DNA of 64,000 nt. It comes from Drosophila persimilis (Eukaryota; Arthropoda; Insecta; Diptera; Drosophilidae). The notes beneath the pieces are model-generated. The model saw only the letters and a program-made list of their open reading frames with translations. It had not been told where the DNA came from and did no database searches. Both the position numbers and the translations under genes were made by a program. Positions within the stretch are counted from its first letter, which is position 1; each line of letters opens with the position of its first letter. Positions 45,107 through 58,430 of the stretch are shown piece by piece. The stretch is taken from positions 1,302,001 to 1,366,000 of the forward strand of contig NW_020825298.1 of the NCBI RefSeq assembly GCF_003286085.1. Reading direction: 5' to 3'.

Positions 45107-48100
45107 ATGAAACTGGCAATTTAACAAGCCATCAACGCTGATGGTGCCGCCGACAATGATGTCAATGATGGCGATGGCGATGGCAATGGCGTCGCCCAGC
45201 CTCGTGCCTAGCAATAACAACCAAACAACAACCTAAGCAACAGCAACAGCCACAGCAATCAGTGACAACATGGCCACATTCTGCTGCACATACACGTACA
45301 CCCTTTAAGAGCAGTCCTGCGTTTCTTTGCTGCCAAGAACAGCGGCTATAAAGCTATTGCCGTACACCTCTACGATTGGATGTACAGCAAAGATGAATTG
45401 GCCCAAAATGCTGGCTAATTTTCCTGTAATCTACCATAAACTTCGCATGCCCCCCACGCCCAATCAAAGCCTATTGCAATTATAGAGAGAGGCGCCTCAG
45501 CACTTTATAATCTAGGCTTTTGCATACGACAGCACGGAAGGAGAACCAAAATTAGGCCAATTCTGTGGGATGTTTGGTCCTTGTCACGTCGCTCCTTGAG
45601 TCTCACGTAGTCCTCCGTCACCCGAAAAAGGGAATAGTTAATGCAAAACTTTTGCCTTTGCGCCGCCTGCCTGTCGCCTGCCTGCTGCTTATCTTCTGGT
45701 TCTGGTGCAGCACATTCAATATTTATTACGCATACGCCCCGGTGACACGCCCGACTAAAACGAAGCCAAGGCCCCCGAACCCAGACCCAGACCCAGACCC
45801 AGATCCACAACCAAAACTCCGGCCCAAGTCCACCTATAAGTGGCTTAATTAGTGCGACAAAGTGTTTGCCAATTGAGCAGCTGCCGCTGCTGCCCCACTT
45901 CGCTGCAACTTGCGGCCTTTAATCAGCTTACACACTCTCTCCGTGTGGGCGGGTGTGTGTTTAAGTCGGTGTCCAGTTTCCAGGGCTCCTGGTTTCCTGG
46001 TTTCGAGTCCAGTCAAAAGTGGCTTGGCTTAAGCCCCCGATACCCCCCTCCCCACCCCCGACCACACCGAAATGGGGCCTGCCCCGGCATGATCTGACTT
46101 TTTGGCTTTGTTTCCGCTTGTGCGTTAATTTTATAAAAATTTCAGCGGCATTGCAACAAAAACAACTAAAATTTATGCCCCTGATGGCTTTGATTCGTGA
46201 AGCGGGGAATACCCTGCTTATAGAGGGCAGATGATGGGACTTGGGGAGGCTGCAGAAACCACAGGAAGATATCTCTATAAAAATTGTTTATAATTTCAAT
46301 AAAAATCTGTCAAATTAATCAATCTTTTTGGCAGTTAATTAATGTTTACTATTCCCTATGTGGTATATGCTATTCCCATGGTGTTAGAGTATTTCCGAGT
46401 GCTACTATATATCCCCCTTGATTACCTTCGCTCTAGATCCTGCGTACACAAAAGCCAGGAAATTGAATAAAATTGCCATGTTATGATTATGGAAAGGAAG
46501 TGTGTGCAGAGAGAGAGAGAGGGAGAGGGGGAGAAACAGAGAGAAACAGAGAAGAGAAAATAAAAGAAAAGAGACAGAGATGGAAAGAGGACTGACGGCA
46601 ACGGCAGCGGCAGCGGGAGCCAATGTCAAATGAAAAGTCCTTTGCCTGCTGTGCACCGGAAACAGCCTTTGGCTTTGAGCTTTCCAGCTTTGCGCAAGGG
46701 TAACGGTAACGGCAACGGCAACGACAACGTGCAACGGTTAACGGTAATGGCATACGACAACGATAACGGTTACCAGCCATCCAGTAGCCAGCCAGCCAGT
46801 CAGCCAGTCAACCAGCTGTTAATGAGCACGTTTGATGACTGACTGACTGGCTGTGGCAGTGGCTGTGGCTGTGGCTGTGGCTGTCCTGGTACTCTCAATG
46901 CATTGACTTTTGACTCGCTTTCGCTCTGTAATCGAGAATCGTAATATTGCCGCCTGATTCTGACTCTGTGGCACAATTTTAATATTACCTATAATGATGA
47001 ATACAATACTATCGTATTATTATTATTATTATTTCTCCAGAGGGAAGCGTCTCTCGAGCTGCGTATTAAATTTCGTTGGAAATTTGTTTTAATTTCATTA
47101 AACAACAACAGCTGGCAATTTACACATCAGTAAAGTCTGGCTGCTGCCACTCTGCCTGTTTTTTCCGCCTGTTTTTTGTGTTTTCCAAAAAATAAAAACA
47201 AAAAAGTGCACAAACAATCAAATGCATTTCACTGTTCGGCGTGCGTGTGGGTGTGTGCGTGCGGTGTGGTGTGGTGTGGTGTGGGTGTGTGCATGTGTTA
47301 AAATGACCTTTGGCTTTTATTGTCGCCAGCATTGTTTCAGTCATGATACCCCGCAATCGTCTAGCACTTATGGGGGGTATATACAGCAGGCAGAACAAAT
47401 AACTTGACACTCTACTCTCACACGAATATCTAGAGGGTCTGGTGTGTGTGATCTACCCTTTATCTTCATTAACATTTGACACTATACCTATTTTATATCC
47501 TCTTGGCAGTGCAGCTCTGACCCGAGCATAAGAAAAAGAGCCTACTACTTGGATGTGTAGACATAACCTTTTGCTGCCATTTCTCTTCAGTGATATCCTC
47601 TCTCTGATTGCCATTCCATTGAATTCATTGATCTTCAGCAAAGAAATGCGCTTCCATATTCCCTCCCCTTATTCACCTGGTTTTCTGCTCTCGCTCTCTG
47701 TTGTTTCATGCTTCGACTGCCTGTCTTGACGCTGCTTATCGCTGCTTTGATCTCCTGCGTTTCTGTTGTTGATCTGCTGCTCTTTTCATGCTGCGCTCTG
47801 GCTCTGACGCTGCCTCTGCCCTGCCCTCTGCTCTCTTCTGCCCTGCTCACTGCTCTGCCTCTGCCGCTGCCTCTGCCCTGCTCTCCACTGGTTATTTGTT
47901 GCTTTATTCTGCTGCACAGCTTCCAGCTGCTGCGTTAATTGCATATTTAAATTTATGCCGTTAATTGCTGGCAGCCCACGAGCAGGATTCATTGCCTTCA
48001 TTCCCATTCGCTCGACTGAGTTATGTGCTGCCAGCCAATGCTCCCACTCCCACTCCCACTGCCATTGTGGGCGTGTCTGCAGCCTCAATCGTTACATTGT

Positions 48101-48469
48101 ATACATTCCATTCGTCTGCGGCTGGAAGGAGACTGCTGCGGCTGCAGGAGGAATGTACAAAGGGCAGTGCACTGCATTCAAAGTGAATAAAATGTCAGCT
48201 TTTCACTTTAAAGAACATAAAATCATTCTCCCAAGGGTAAACTCTGAGAGATATGCTGCCAAAATGTCACAGAATTCATACACTTACAAAAACAACCAAA
48301 AATGAACATGTTTTCCGAGTTAACCCGGAAACCGTAAATTTAATTTAATCAAATGAAAAGAGCAGCCATCGATTTAAGTAATCGTTAAATTTGTCATGCA
48401 AAATGCTATGCAAGAAGAAGGGCGTTGGAGTGATGTCTGTTGGGTCTGTTACGCAGACCGATATTAAAA

Positions 48470-48760
48470 CCCTATTATTCTTCGTACACCCACTGTACTT
48501 ATATACATATGTACATACATATGCATATATTCTCTCCCACGGCGGCAGCCCATGCAGCCGATCTCTCGCGTCTTCATCGTGCGCCTTTCTTTCTTTCGCT
48601 CTATTCGCTCTCTCGCTCATGATGAAAATCTATAAGGTGGGTGGTTCACTCTCTTTCGGGTCTCAGCACAACTTAGAGCGCTTGGACGCAGAGAGCTTTC
48701 GCTCTCTTGATCTGTCGCGCTCTAATCAAAGCCTCTCTTGCATTCGGGCGCGGGCCATTC
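48470..48760. repeat. Dispersed CT-rich repeat, copy 2
   Basis: TATGTACATA-type words (48501-48525) precede CTCTC-rich sequence. The core at 48649-48690 (ACTCTCTTTCGGGTCTC, then CACAACTTAGAGCGC, then TTGGACGC) matches 15460-15516. A hyphenated palindrome around GAGAGCTTTCGCTCTC follows at 48691-48706. Confidence 0.5.
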
Positions 48761-48838
48761 GGCTTCGGCCCGCCTACTTCTACTTCTCGCACTTTGCATA
48801 TAATTTCAGGCGCTAAACCATTTAAGATTGCAATTGTG

Positions 48839-48844
48839 TTTATT
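48839..48844 (-). terminator. Poly(A) signal for the 49-50.7 kb gene
   Basis: AATAAA on the - strand, 245 bases after the stop codon at 49089. Confidence 0.5.
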
Positions 48845-49088
48845 ATTACATTATATAGCTGCATTTTCCCCTAATTTGATACAAACTTAAAGAAAATCTG
48901 ATGCCGAACGCCATCAAGGGAAAAATAAGGGGAAAATGACAGAAGAAAAATCAGCAAAATTAAATCATCAAACTTGAGAACAAAACCAAATAAAATTAAA
49001 TAAAGTGTCGGAGGCAGGAAGGAGCTGCAGGCTGCATGCTGCAGGCAGCAGGCACCAGGCTCCCTCCAAGTAGATATTTCGATCGCAG

Positions 49089-50721
49089 TTATTTGAGAAG
49101 ACATCCCAATCCTTTGGAGGTCCCAAGGAGGATCGGTGCCAGCAGTTGGCCTGGCTGGGGCTCCAGCATCAGCAGCTCCTCGACGGAGTAGCGAACGACG
49201 TTGTTCAGCGGAGGGTTGGTGGAGCCATCGACCTCCCCGGGCGGACGCTTGAGCAGGGCCTGGGCATAGGTGAGATTGCCGCGGCGCTTCTCCGAGTGGA
49301 GCAGTCGGGTCAGGGCCAAGTCGGCTGGGTCGGCAACTGGAATCGGTGGCACGTAGCGTGGAATGACTGGGGCCAGGGTCGGGCTCTCCAATTTGATCAC
49401 TTCTTGGGAGTCCTTGGCCGAGTTGGACACTGTCAGGGGTCGACTGGTGTCGGCGCGCCACAGCACCGGCTTGTTGGCGGTCCCAGATGGCTTCTGGTTC
49501 TGGTTCTGGTTTGACTTCGACTTCTCGTTCTCCTTGTCGGAGACCCTCACACGCTCCAATTGGCGTGTGCGGCACTTTTCGTCCCACTCCTTGGTTGTGG
49601 GTATGTAACGTCGGGGGGGCTGCTGCTTTGCCTCAGCCGGCGGCTCCTTCTCCCCCTGTGGCTGTGGCTCCAGCTCAGCCTCAGCCTGGGCATTGGTCGT
49701 TGTGGCACGTTGAAGCCCGAAGTACCGCTTCTGCATCATACGCTGCTGGGCCGGCTTCTCCTGCTGTTGCTCCTGTGGCACCTCCGCCTCCGGCTTCGAC
49801 TGTTTCTCGCGATTAGCCTTGCTTGGCTTCTGCACTTGGCAAGTCTGCTGTTCGCCATCCTCCTGTACACGGGCTTCCTTCTGCCACTTCTCGGGATACA
49901 GCTTCGGAGGCTTCTTCTTCTGCAACATATCCTTCAGGACCTTTTCGATCCTCTCCTTCTTGTCGACCCGCAGCTTACGCACGCGCTCCCGCTCGTCTTT
50001 CGTGAATCGCACTGGGGAACGCGAGATGTGTCGAATGACCGCTCCGCCCTCCGTTTTCTTGAAGGGGCCAAAGCTGGGGTCGCGCAGGCGGCGTTGCTCC
50101 ACCAATTTGAGGGCCTCCAGGGCCACTTTTCGTCCTTGCTCCAGACGCTTCTCCTCCAGAGTGAGATCTACTGGAAGCGATGGGCCGTCTTCAGTGGAGA
50201 CTGCCTCTTCGGCGGATTTTTGATTGGTCTTGAGGCGTTTCTCCTCGGCGCAGGCATTCGCTTTCCTGGCCCGCTTGCCGCCCAACTTGATCTCGTAGGC
50301 GTGATCCTCGTTGGCCATCGGCGTGACGTGTTTGGGATTGGCTAACGGTAACGGAGAAAGTCCATAAAGAACAACCCTCAACTCCTCGCGCTCCCCCACA
50401 CCCACCTGACTTCTCTGGTCGCTTCGGAAATCCATGCCAGGGCAGGATCAGCATCGTCTTCTTCTGCTTCTCGTCCTTGAACTCGAAGTGACGCTTCAGC
50501 TCGTCGAGATCCATGGGGGCATCGACTTCCTGCGCCTTGGCTGCCACAGAGCGGGGCACAAAGACCTGGGCATTGGCATTGAGCTGAACCCCTCCGCCAG
50601 CCACACTTTTCACCACCTCAGAACGCGACTCTGCAACGCTTACCCCCTGAATCTCCCCACAGTTCCGACGCGGATCCTTCAGGATCGAAAGGAGAGCACG
50701 GCTCTCTATTAAATTTTGCAT
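49089..50721 (-). CDS. Charged 522-residue protein with an eIF4E-binding-type motif
   Basis: There are two exons on the - strand, 50721-50406 and 50341-49089, joined across a 64-base intron (donor GTGGGT, acceptor TTAG). The joined frame reads KRPEKSANPKHVTP. The N-terminal region contains DELKRHFEFKDEKQKKTMLI. The middle is rich in Glu, Lys, Arg and Gln, with likely coiled coil around RKVALEALKLVEQRR and RFTKDERERVRKLRVDKKER, then disordered Gln/Pro/Glu stretches. Close to the C-terminus is RYSVEELLML, which fits YxxxxL-phi (Tyr490, Leu495, Leu496), the canonical motif by which 4E-BP, eIF4G and Cup bind eIF4E. I do not recognise the gene. The motif makes a translation regulator possible, but YxxxxL-phi also occurs by chance. 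The start at 50721 is the first ATG and a DRE lies 100 bases upstream, as in housekeeping genes. Confidence 0.85.
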
Positions 50722-50820
50722 GTTTTTCTACTATTTCTAGCTATCTATAGTTATATTTTATTCTCAGTTTGTTGCTTCGTGCTACGTGTCGGCTATGCTA
50801 GTTTTTTGGAACTGGGAATC

Positions 50821-50828
50821 TATCGATA
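50821..50828. promoter_or_regulatory. DRE motif TATCGATA upstream of the 50.7 kb gene
   Basis: A perfect DRE within the palindrome CTATCGATAG, 100 bases upstream of the start codon on the - strand. DREs mark promoters of broadly expressed fly genes, which supports the gene start chosen. Confidence 0.6.
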
Positions 50829-53509
50829 GAGCCCGACGTATCGGGAAAGGCCTACTGGGAAATTCGATTTCCTACAGCCTGTTTGGGGTTTTTCCTTTTG
50901 AGTTTTACTCTGTTGTGCCGGTCTTTGGGTTGAGTCTCGGTTGCAGAGAGTGTCCCCTCAGGGCCTGTCGAAATCCCATTCCGTTCAGCCCGTAAGTAGG
51001 TAAACCCTTAAAGATTGTAGAGTACTGAGAACTGAAGCCTCTGCTTTCCCCTCTCCTGAGAATCCGAATCCCCATCCATTGTCCGAAATCTCAGCGACTC
51101 GCAAAGTTATAGCCACCACTTGGTGTTATTTTTTATCTGCCCGAAACCTACTTTATAGACATACCATTTGGGCCACTATCCATACATGTGTATGTTCCCT
51201 CGTATCCTCGTCTTAAATCTCCGTTTAGTTCCCATAAAGTTTCCCCTGTCGTTTCTATCTCGTTAAGGTTCAGCATGGCACTCGTATGTGCATTTCTGAT
51301 CGCTCCCACGAACATTACTCCATTGTCGACATTTATTCGCACAATAAACACAAAGCCAGGGCGGGGCCAAGAGTCGGGAGACGACGAAATAAGTCTTGGC
51401 CAAAACGGGAGGCCAGATGGAGGTGGCATCGGATGAAGGGTGTGGGCATGTGGGGCAGGCAAAGGCACAGGCAAAGGCAAAGGCAAATGCAAACGGTAAA
51501 CGACATTCAATAAAACGTTTGAAAAGAGAAGAAGGAGAAGGACGAGGAGGAGGAGCTGGAGGAAGTACGATAAGGTAGAGATGCTGGAGATGGAGCAGCT
51601 CTGTGCGAAATGAAATGAAATGAAACGAAAGAAGCGCACAGAAATATGCAATTTCACCTCAATCAGAGTTGTAAAAACAAACAAACAATGGCCCAGTGCA
51701 CTCCGAGCTCGGCTGGAGGGTGCCCCCTCACCGCCCCCATGTCATATGAGCCACATGCTGACTCGTGCCCGCCTTCCTCCATCGTTTCTCCATCTTCTTT
51801 GGGGCTCCGCTTTCCCTTTTTGCAGCAGTCCTGGTCCTGTATCGTTTTGCAAGCTCCAGTGCAAATGCAAAGAGCGCAAAAATGCAATAAGTAAAATGTA
51901 ATAACTGCTCAGGACTCAGGACGCAGGACGCAGGACTGCTGCTGTTGGAACGGCTCCAACGGTTGGTGGTACCATCAGCCAGTAAGGACGAAAATACTAA
52001 GGGAAAACTTTCGTTTTCTGCCAGAGAAAGTGGAATTTTTAATGCTACGATAATGATATCTATAGATTTTTTATCAGGTGCAAGGAAGCTACTTACAGGA
52101 GAGCAGAAAAACCTCCATAGGGATTTTTCGAAGGCTTCAAAGTACTCATCTTTAAGTCCGATCCAACTACAGGATGGATGCAATCAAGGAGCTCACTTGG
52201 GTAAGGATAAGCCCTTGCAGTTCACCAGCGGATCCTACCTTCAATCAATAAATGGAAAACATTTTCGATTCAACACCCCCAAACGATAGAAAACTGAATG
52301 AAACAAAGTACGTATATCAATTAAGGCATTAGTCTGGGAGTGCAAGCAGTTGAACAAGGTTGTCCACCGTAGGTCCTTGTAGGTCAACCGGGGATTACCA
52401 TACAGAAGGAGAGAGCGAGAGAGAGAGTTGGAGATGGAGATTTGCATTTATCCATGCAGGCGGCAGGCACACAGAGTGCTTTGAAATTTTTGTATAATTC
52501 GACTTGGAAAGTAGGTGGAAAAGTGGGAAAAGCAGCGGCAGAGCAGCTGTGGCAGCTGTGGCAGCAGTGGCAGCAGCAGGCCGCCACTAATGCATTTGTG
52601 GTCAATTGTTGGGCACAGGAGGAGGCGACACCCAGCGCCCGCACAAACACTGAAACACTGACATCATTTTAATAATAAAATTGTTAACAGAATTGCTGTG
52701 CTTTTGGCCCTGGCCCCCCACACACACACGCACACACACAGAAAAACATGTGTTGGCCTTGTTAGCACACATTCGTGCAACTTTTGAGGGCCCCACGACA
52801 CCGACCTCAATGTGTCGTTGTCATTGCTCCTGTTTCAGTTGCTGGCTGCTGGCTCCTGGCTACCGGCTACTGGCTCCTGGCTGTGTTTTTGGTCCTTTCG
52901 CAATCTAAATAAAATTGCCGACGTGTGTGTACGCACAACTTTTGCCATATTTAATCGTATTTGTACACAACAACAACAACACCGCAGAGAAATATATATT
53001 TGGTTGGATTTTTAGTGTTGGCAATTGTAGCCCAACACTGGAGCAGGAGCGGAGGCAGGAGCAGACAGAGACGGAGACAGTGACTCCACCCCTGGCACTG
53101 GCTCTGTCACTGGCTTTGCTTTTGGGCATTTGCTTATTATTGTTAAAAACTTTTTACGCCCACACAACACAACAGAAACAACAACTGAAAACAGGAACAG
53201 AACAGGGATCACACAATTGGCCTGGACGCCTCTCCATTCCCCTCTCCTCCCGCCCCCTGTTGTGGGAGTCGGCAAATGTGTTTTTAGAATATTTTGTAAC
53301 ACAGAAATTACCTTGGAAATTTGCACAGATGCAAATGTAACTAGAGATGGTAAAGTGACAAGTTTTCATAGTCCAAAGATTGGAAGACAAAGTGGTATAC
53401 AATAGTCCACAGGTTAGCAGACAGTAGACTTATAGAGAGAATAAGCTGATAATTCGTACCGCAAGTTCACTAGATTCAAAAGTGTTTTACAGGCTTCAAA
53501 AGGTGGGTA

Positions 53510-53770
53510 TATACATAAGTATGTACATATGTATTCGTATACTCTCTCGTAGGTAAGAAGGCTGGGCTCTCTCAACGCTCGCGTCCGCTGAACCGATAGC
53601 GAGAGAACAGATCACGAGAGCGCGAGAGCGCAACAGCGATAGAGCGCGAGAGCGGTCGTCAGAGAGAGCCGGCCGAAGCCCGAGAGAGGAAGCTCTTTAT
53701 TCACTTGTCAGCTTTCGTCTCAATCATTCGTCGTCTTCAAAGCCAACCCGAAGCTATTGTAAACCTCCAT
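53510..53770. repeat. GA-rich block, possible third copy of the dispersed repeat
   Basis: It begins with a TATGTACATATGTAT-type run like copy 2 (48470-48530). It continues with many GAGAGCGCGAGAGCG units, ending near AGCTCTTTATTCAC. Similarity to the 48.5 kb copy is in organisation and short words rather than a long alignment. It is rich in GAGA, a binding word for GAGA factor and CLAMP. Confidence 0.4.
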
Positions 53771-56700
53771 TACACCGAAAATCAATAAAAATTGCTATAA
53801 TTAACATTCCCGCACAAAGGAGTATATTTCGTTCAAACGATTACTGCCCTCCAGTTGGAAAATCCCATCTCGAATAACCGATTCTGGGGCGAGTTTACCT
53901 TTGTGTCGTTTTGGCTTCGTGCAGATTTTTAAGCTTGTTTCGGACTCGGACTCCAACTCCGAATCTGCTGGGGCAGCTTAAAACGTGCAGCCGAAACTTT
54001 TGCCTGGGCCACGAGGCAACTTTTAAGACACAAATTTATGCCGGAACGGCGGACCGAATGGACGTAGGACAGGGGACAGGGGACAGAGGACAGGGGTTAG
54101 CATGTGTGCTTGGAAAGTGATTAAAAATTGGGTCAAGTGGCCCGGTGTGGCCCGATGGGGCCCGATGTGCGTGCGGTGGGAGATTAAGCAATTTGGGATC
54201 GGCACGCACACAAATCAAAGGATTTGCTCATCTTTTTTTATGAATACCGTGCCCCGAGCACTTAAAGTTTCTCCAACCATAACGATTTGTCATTCCAGCA
54301 GGAGAAGCAGAGAAAGACGGGAAGAGATGGGAAGGATGAGAGGGAGAAATTTCAACTTAATTACAAAACGAGACCACAAACTCTACGCTCAGGGAAGTGC
54401 AGCAGAGAGGCAGAGGTAACAACCAGTTAACTGGGTGGCATCAACATCAGTTGACTGTGGCGCCTCCATGCAGAACCACAGGCAGAGCACAACCCACTGG
54501 CTGCTGCTGCTCCTCCAGAGGAGGGGCCTCTGGGAGGGAGGGCTACATATCTGGTGGCACAGAGTGTTGGTGTTTGTTCCCCGGGTTTGTTTTGGCTGTG
54601 GTTGCAGCGGCCTCCCCGGCAGCACCAGGAACAACAGAAGCAACAACTCCCAGATGCCGCTTCACTCCCCGCCACTCCACTCCGGCACTCTCTGCGGCAT
54701 TCCTGGAATTCTGCATTTCCACTGGCCTGCATCCTGCACGGAGGGACTGCGAATCCGCACTGGGGGGCTGCTTGAGCTCCGGGATTCCTCGCAGAGCATA
54801 CAGCTCTGATTCGTGTGTGTCTTTGCAATTGTGTATCAATCATTCGGTGGGGATTCTGCTGTTCTCGGATACTCCTATGGATTGGGCTCTAATTTGGTTC
54901 GAAATCTCAAATTGTTCGAGGCAAGAATTTCGATCGATTGCTGAACGCTTAACCACTGCTTGAACTGCTTCTTGAACTGCTTCCGGCTTTTGTTATGGAA
55001 TCCTTTAATAATATTTTTGTGTGCTGTTGCAAATCCAAATCAAATGCCACTTAAACGCTGCCCAGTGGAAAGGGGGTGTATGCGCCTCTCTGTGCCGTGC
55101 CCTTGCATATTTTATGGGGTCATCGGCGTTGAGGGGGGGGGGGGGGGCCAGGACGTAGAGTGGAACTGCAGCTGACCGCAGGACACGACTCGACTCCACT
55201 TAGTGTCCTCCGCCTGTCCGTCTAACTGCCTTTCAATTGTTGTTGTCTAAGCCTTGATTGCAGACGGGAGGATCCTTCCTGGGGCGAGGGGTGGGGGGTG
55301 TCTCTGTGTCTGTGTGTATTTAACGTGCCTTAAATCACATTTGGTCTGTAATCAAGCTAAACAAATATGCATGGGCACACCGGGTGCCCATATGGGAGGG
55401 AAGTGATGTGTGCTTGAAGGAGTAGAGAGGGGCTTCCGTTACGTTTCGGTAAACTTAAATTTGGACCCTTCCCCTGTCGGCTTGGGGTCTCTGTTTCGGG
55501 GGTCTCTGTGCGGTTAACTGGGTCAATTGTTGAGCTGTAATCCGGAAGCTAGAAGCCAATCGATTGATGGACCCTACTATACGGCACTAATAAGCCAAAA
55601 AACTGTGTCATTCATCGAATGGAATGCCGAAGTGCAATCCCAACTGCAGTTCTATTAATTTTTAGTTATATTACCCCAGTAATTCCACTCGGAATACTTT
55701 TTTATCGAATAATTTCATGGAAACCGCATTTAAAAATCAACCCAAATGCCGTTAGTTTAATCGTTGAAATCCCTGTGTTTTAGAACTTTTCTGAATAGCC
55801 ATCAAATCTACGAAATTGCAACTTTCCACTGCATTATAGTTACGCAACGCACTGTCTGTCAGCGAAACTGCAGTTAAAGCGCTTATGCCCGTGCATTTAT
55901 AGACACGACACGGTTTATGGCGATGGGGAAAGGATGGGCCATGGATGGGCCATGGCTGGGCCATTGCTTGGCAATGCGGACATTTTATTGTCACAGCGAG
56001 CCATCATCATCGCCATCGCTACTCGTACTGGAGGTTCGGATGGGGTTTATTTTTTATGCAAAATCAATACGAAAATGACAGCTGAAGAGGGGAGCAGGGG
56101 AACAGTGGGGCAGTGGGGCAGGGGAGAACAAGAATTGAAATCTGATTGAAAAATTGCCATAAATCGACGTCAATTCAATTAACATAAATTGTTTGATTAA
56201 TGATTGACAAATGCTAAGCAGACAGACAGACAGACAGGGACAAGAGAGGCAAAGTGAGAGAGAGAGAGGGAGAGAAAGAAGCAGGATGGGATTCCCGCAA
56301 GTAATTGCCGCATAATTCGATAACGATAGCCATGAATGATGGCTCCCACACACACACACCAACACAGATACACACACACAGTTTACACTTTGCTCGAAGC
56401 AAATTTTGGGTCAAATAATTTTTTAATTTCCATCCGAAAATCCAAGGGAAAGAAATCACCAAATGTCTGAAAGTCATTAATCATGGATTGTCCTTTCGAG
56501 TCCCTGACCATCCCATCCCATCCACTCCGTCACTCAGTCAGTCAGTCATTCTCTCACGCCCCCTCTCGCACACACTCGCACTCTCTCCCAGTCCTTCAGT
56601 CAATCAAACAATTGAATACATTTCAATCATTAATGGACACGGACAGTCGACAGTCGACAGTCGAAGGTAGCACACGCTCTCCGCCTCCCCTCCCTCCCTT

Positions 56701-58392
56701 TGCCACGACTTGACTGGGGTCAGAAAGTCGCTGAGGCCCCAACGCCAGACGAGCTCCGAGACGGAGCTTTCCGCTTTCCTCGTGTCTAATTGATGGACAG
56801 TTGCTGAAGTTGCTGCCCTAATGACGGCGTAGGAATTATTGTTATTGAATTATGATTGCGAGGGTCGTGACCTGTGGGGAATCGGGAGTAGGCAAAGAAG
56901 CGAAAGGGAAGAAAATGAATGGCAATCGCCTGGCTTCTAGTTCAGTCCAGGTGTGAGATTGATTTGCTCTTCAGATTCGCAGATTTGCCGAGCAAATACT
57001 CTCCTTTTTCTGCATTTAATTTTATATCGATTAAATTCCTGATCGCACTTTGATTAGTTGATCATCGAATTGTGGTAAATTATTCTCGATTTTGCATTGA
57101 ATAAATTAAAACAACATTTTGGCATTCATTTGTGCATTTCTGGCGCTCGAAGGCGGGCAGCGATGGCCAGCAGCCATTATTTATCCCCGGCCTATTCCGT
57201 AGGTCGTTAATTGGCGAAATATTTTAGTGGCACTCTCATCGATGCATTTTCCGCCTCCTCTGTCTGCCGCCTCCCACCGCCATCAACACCCAGCTATAAC
57301 TGTTCTAATGCATATGCATATTGCGGGGTTTCCCCCTCGGCCACACTGCGTGGAAAATGTGTGGAAATTTATGCGTGCTGCCGAATGGTGGGGGAAAATG
57401 TATCGTTTTGGCCCTGACCAGCCTCTACCCAAAATGTTTTTCGGAAACATAATTACTTGGCTGTGGGCCGAAGAGACTTGTAATTAGCTTTTGTAATAGC
57501 TCCTGGGATTATTTGCGTCAATTGAGCAAACAAAAGGCTGTCTGGCAGTACTTAGAGAGGGGGAAATACAGTAGGGCCACAATCGAACGAAAAACTAAGA
57601 AGAAAATAGTGTATGATAATTGTGTACCTTAGAAGAGATCTTAGACCATTTGTCGTTTAAAAAATTGTGAAAAATAGTGCAATAAAGTCACGCTTATAAA
57701 AATTAGCCAACATTATAGAAAATTCATTAATTTATCGGATAAAACTATTTCTCTTTTGAAAATCGCGTTGGAGAAGCTCTTAAAGCAGCAGTAAAGTCGA
57801 ACAAGCCTATGGTATCTTTCTATAAATTCATTTTTATTGATGTTTAAAAAAGAGGACCCCAAAAAATGCTCTGTGGCAAGGACTTCCTTCCAATCCTTCT
57901 ATGAAGCTCTCACTGTACGAATGCCTCAACTTTGTCTAGCCCGCAGGTTATTTTCTTAATATAAATGTTGCATAGCTAATATCAGTGGCACTTTTCTCCA
58001 CCGCCTCCCCCTACTTTCTCCCGGTGTCTCTGTCTAAGCTTAACCCCTTTCAATCAGCGAGTTGTGTTTTTCTTGCCCTTTTTCCCGCTAATTTCCTGCG
58101 CTCTTTTGTCAAATTAAAAACACACACACACCCATACACCCAGACACCCATCCAGAGGCCACAGGGAAAAGTTTTGCCCCTTTTCTCAGCTCGCATTTCA
58201 GAGATTTCTCGGCTTTCTCCGTGCGCTTCTCAGTTTCTCTCTGTTGGATTGTTTGCCTGTTGGTTGGGTTCATTTATCATGATTTTGTTTGTCGAACTTT
58301 GTCGCGTATGTTTTCCCCCCACCAGCCGTCTCCTGCCATCTCCTGGCATCTCCTGGCATCTCCTGGATAGGCGGAAAAGTGTCTCCTCTGTT

Positions 58393-58430
58393 GTTATACC
58401 CTTGCAGAGGGCATTCCGAACGGGTATATC
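58393..58430. repeat. TATACCCTTGCAGAGGG-type transposon remnant
   Basis: The word TTATACCCTTGCAGAGGGC followed by GGGTATA resembles end sequences shared by many dispersed fly elements. A related word (TATACCCTTTTACGGAGGG) occurs near 17434. It is too short to assign to a family. Confidence 0.3.

Larger units (their letters stand above)
32560..48830. other. Long intergenic stretch (about 16 kb), no gene recognised
   Basis: I see no Ig exons, no conserved domain and no convincing splice-linked frames. Repeats include GGGACT(C) tandem copies near 32735-32790, GT runs near 34930-34955 and 35200-35270, and a TGTATC array plus (GT)n at 41367-41460. Others are CAG/CAA repeats near 45073-45106, GACCCA copies near 45780-45805, and GGTAAC/GGCAAC and GGCTGT repeats near 46700-46885. 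A perfect DRE word (TATCGATA) stands at 36430-36437 with no evident gene beside it. The space may carry regulatory DNA for the flanking genes or non-coding RNAs. Confidence 0.6.

Noticed and set aside
49146-50345. Long + strand frames (up to 261 codons)
   Set aside because: They mirror the real - strand coding exons; content is Leu/Ala/Ser-rich antisense.
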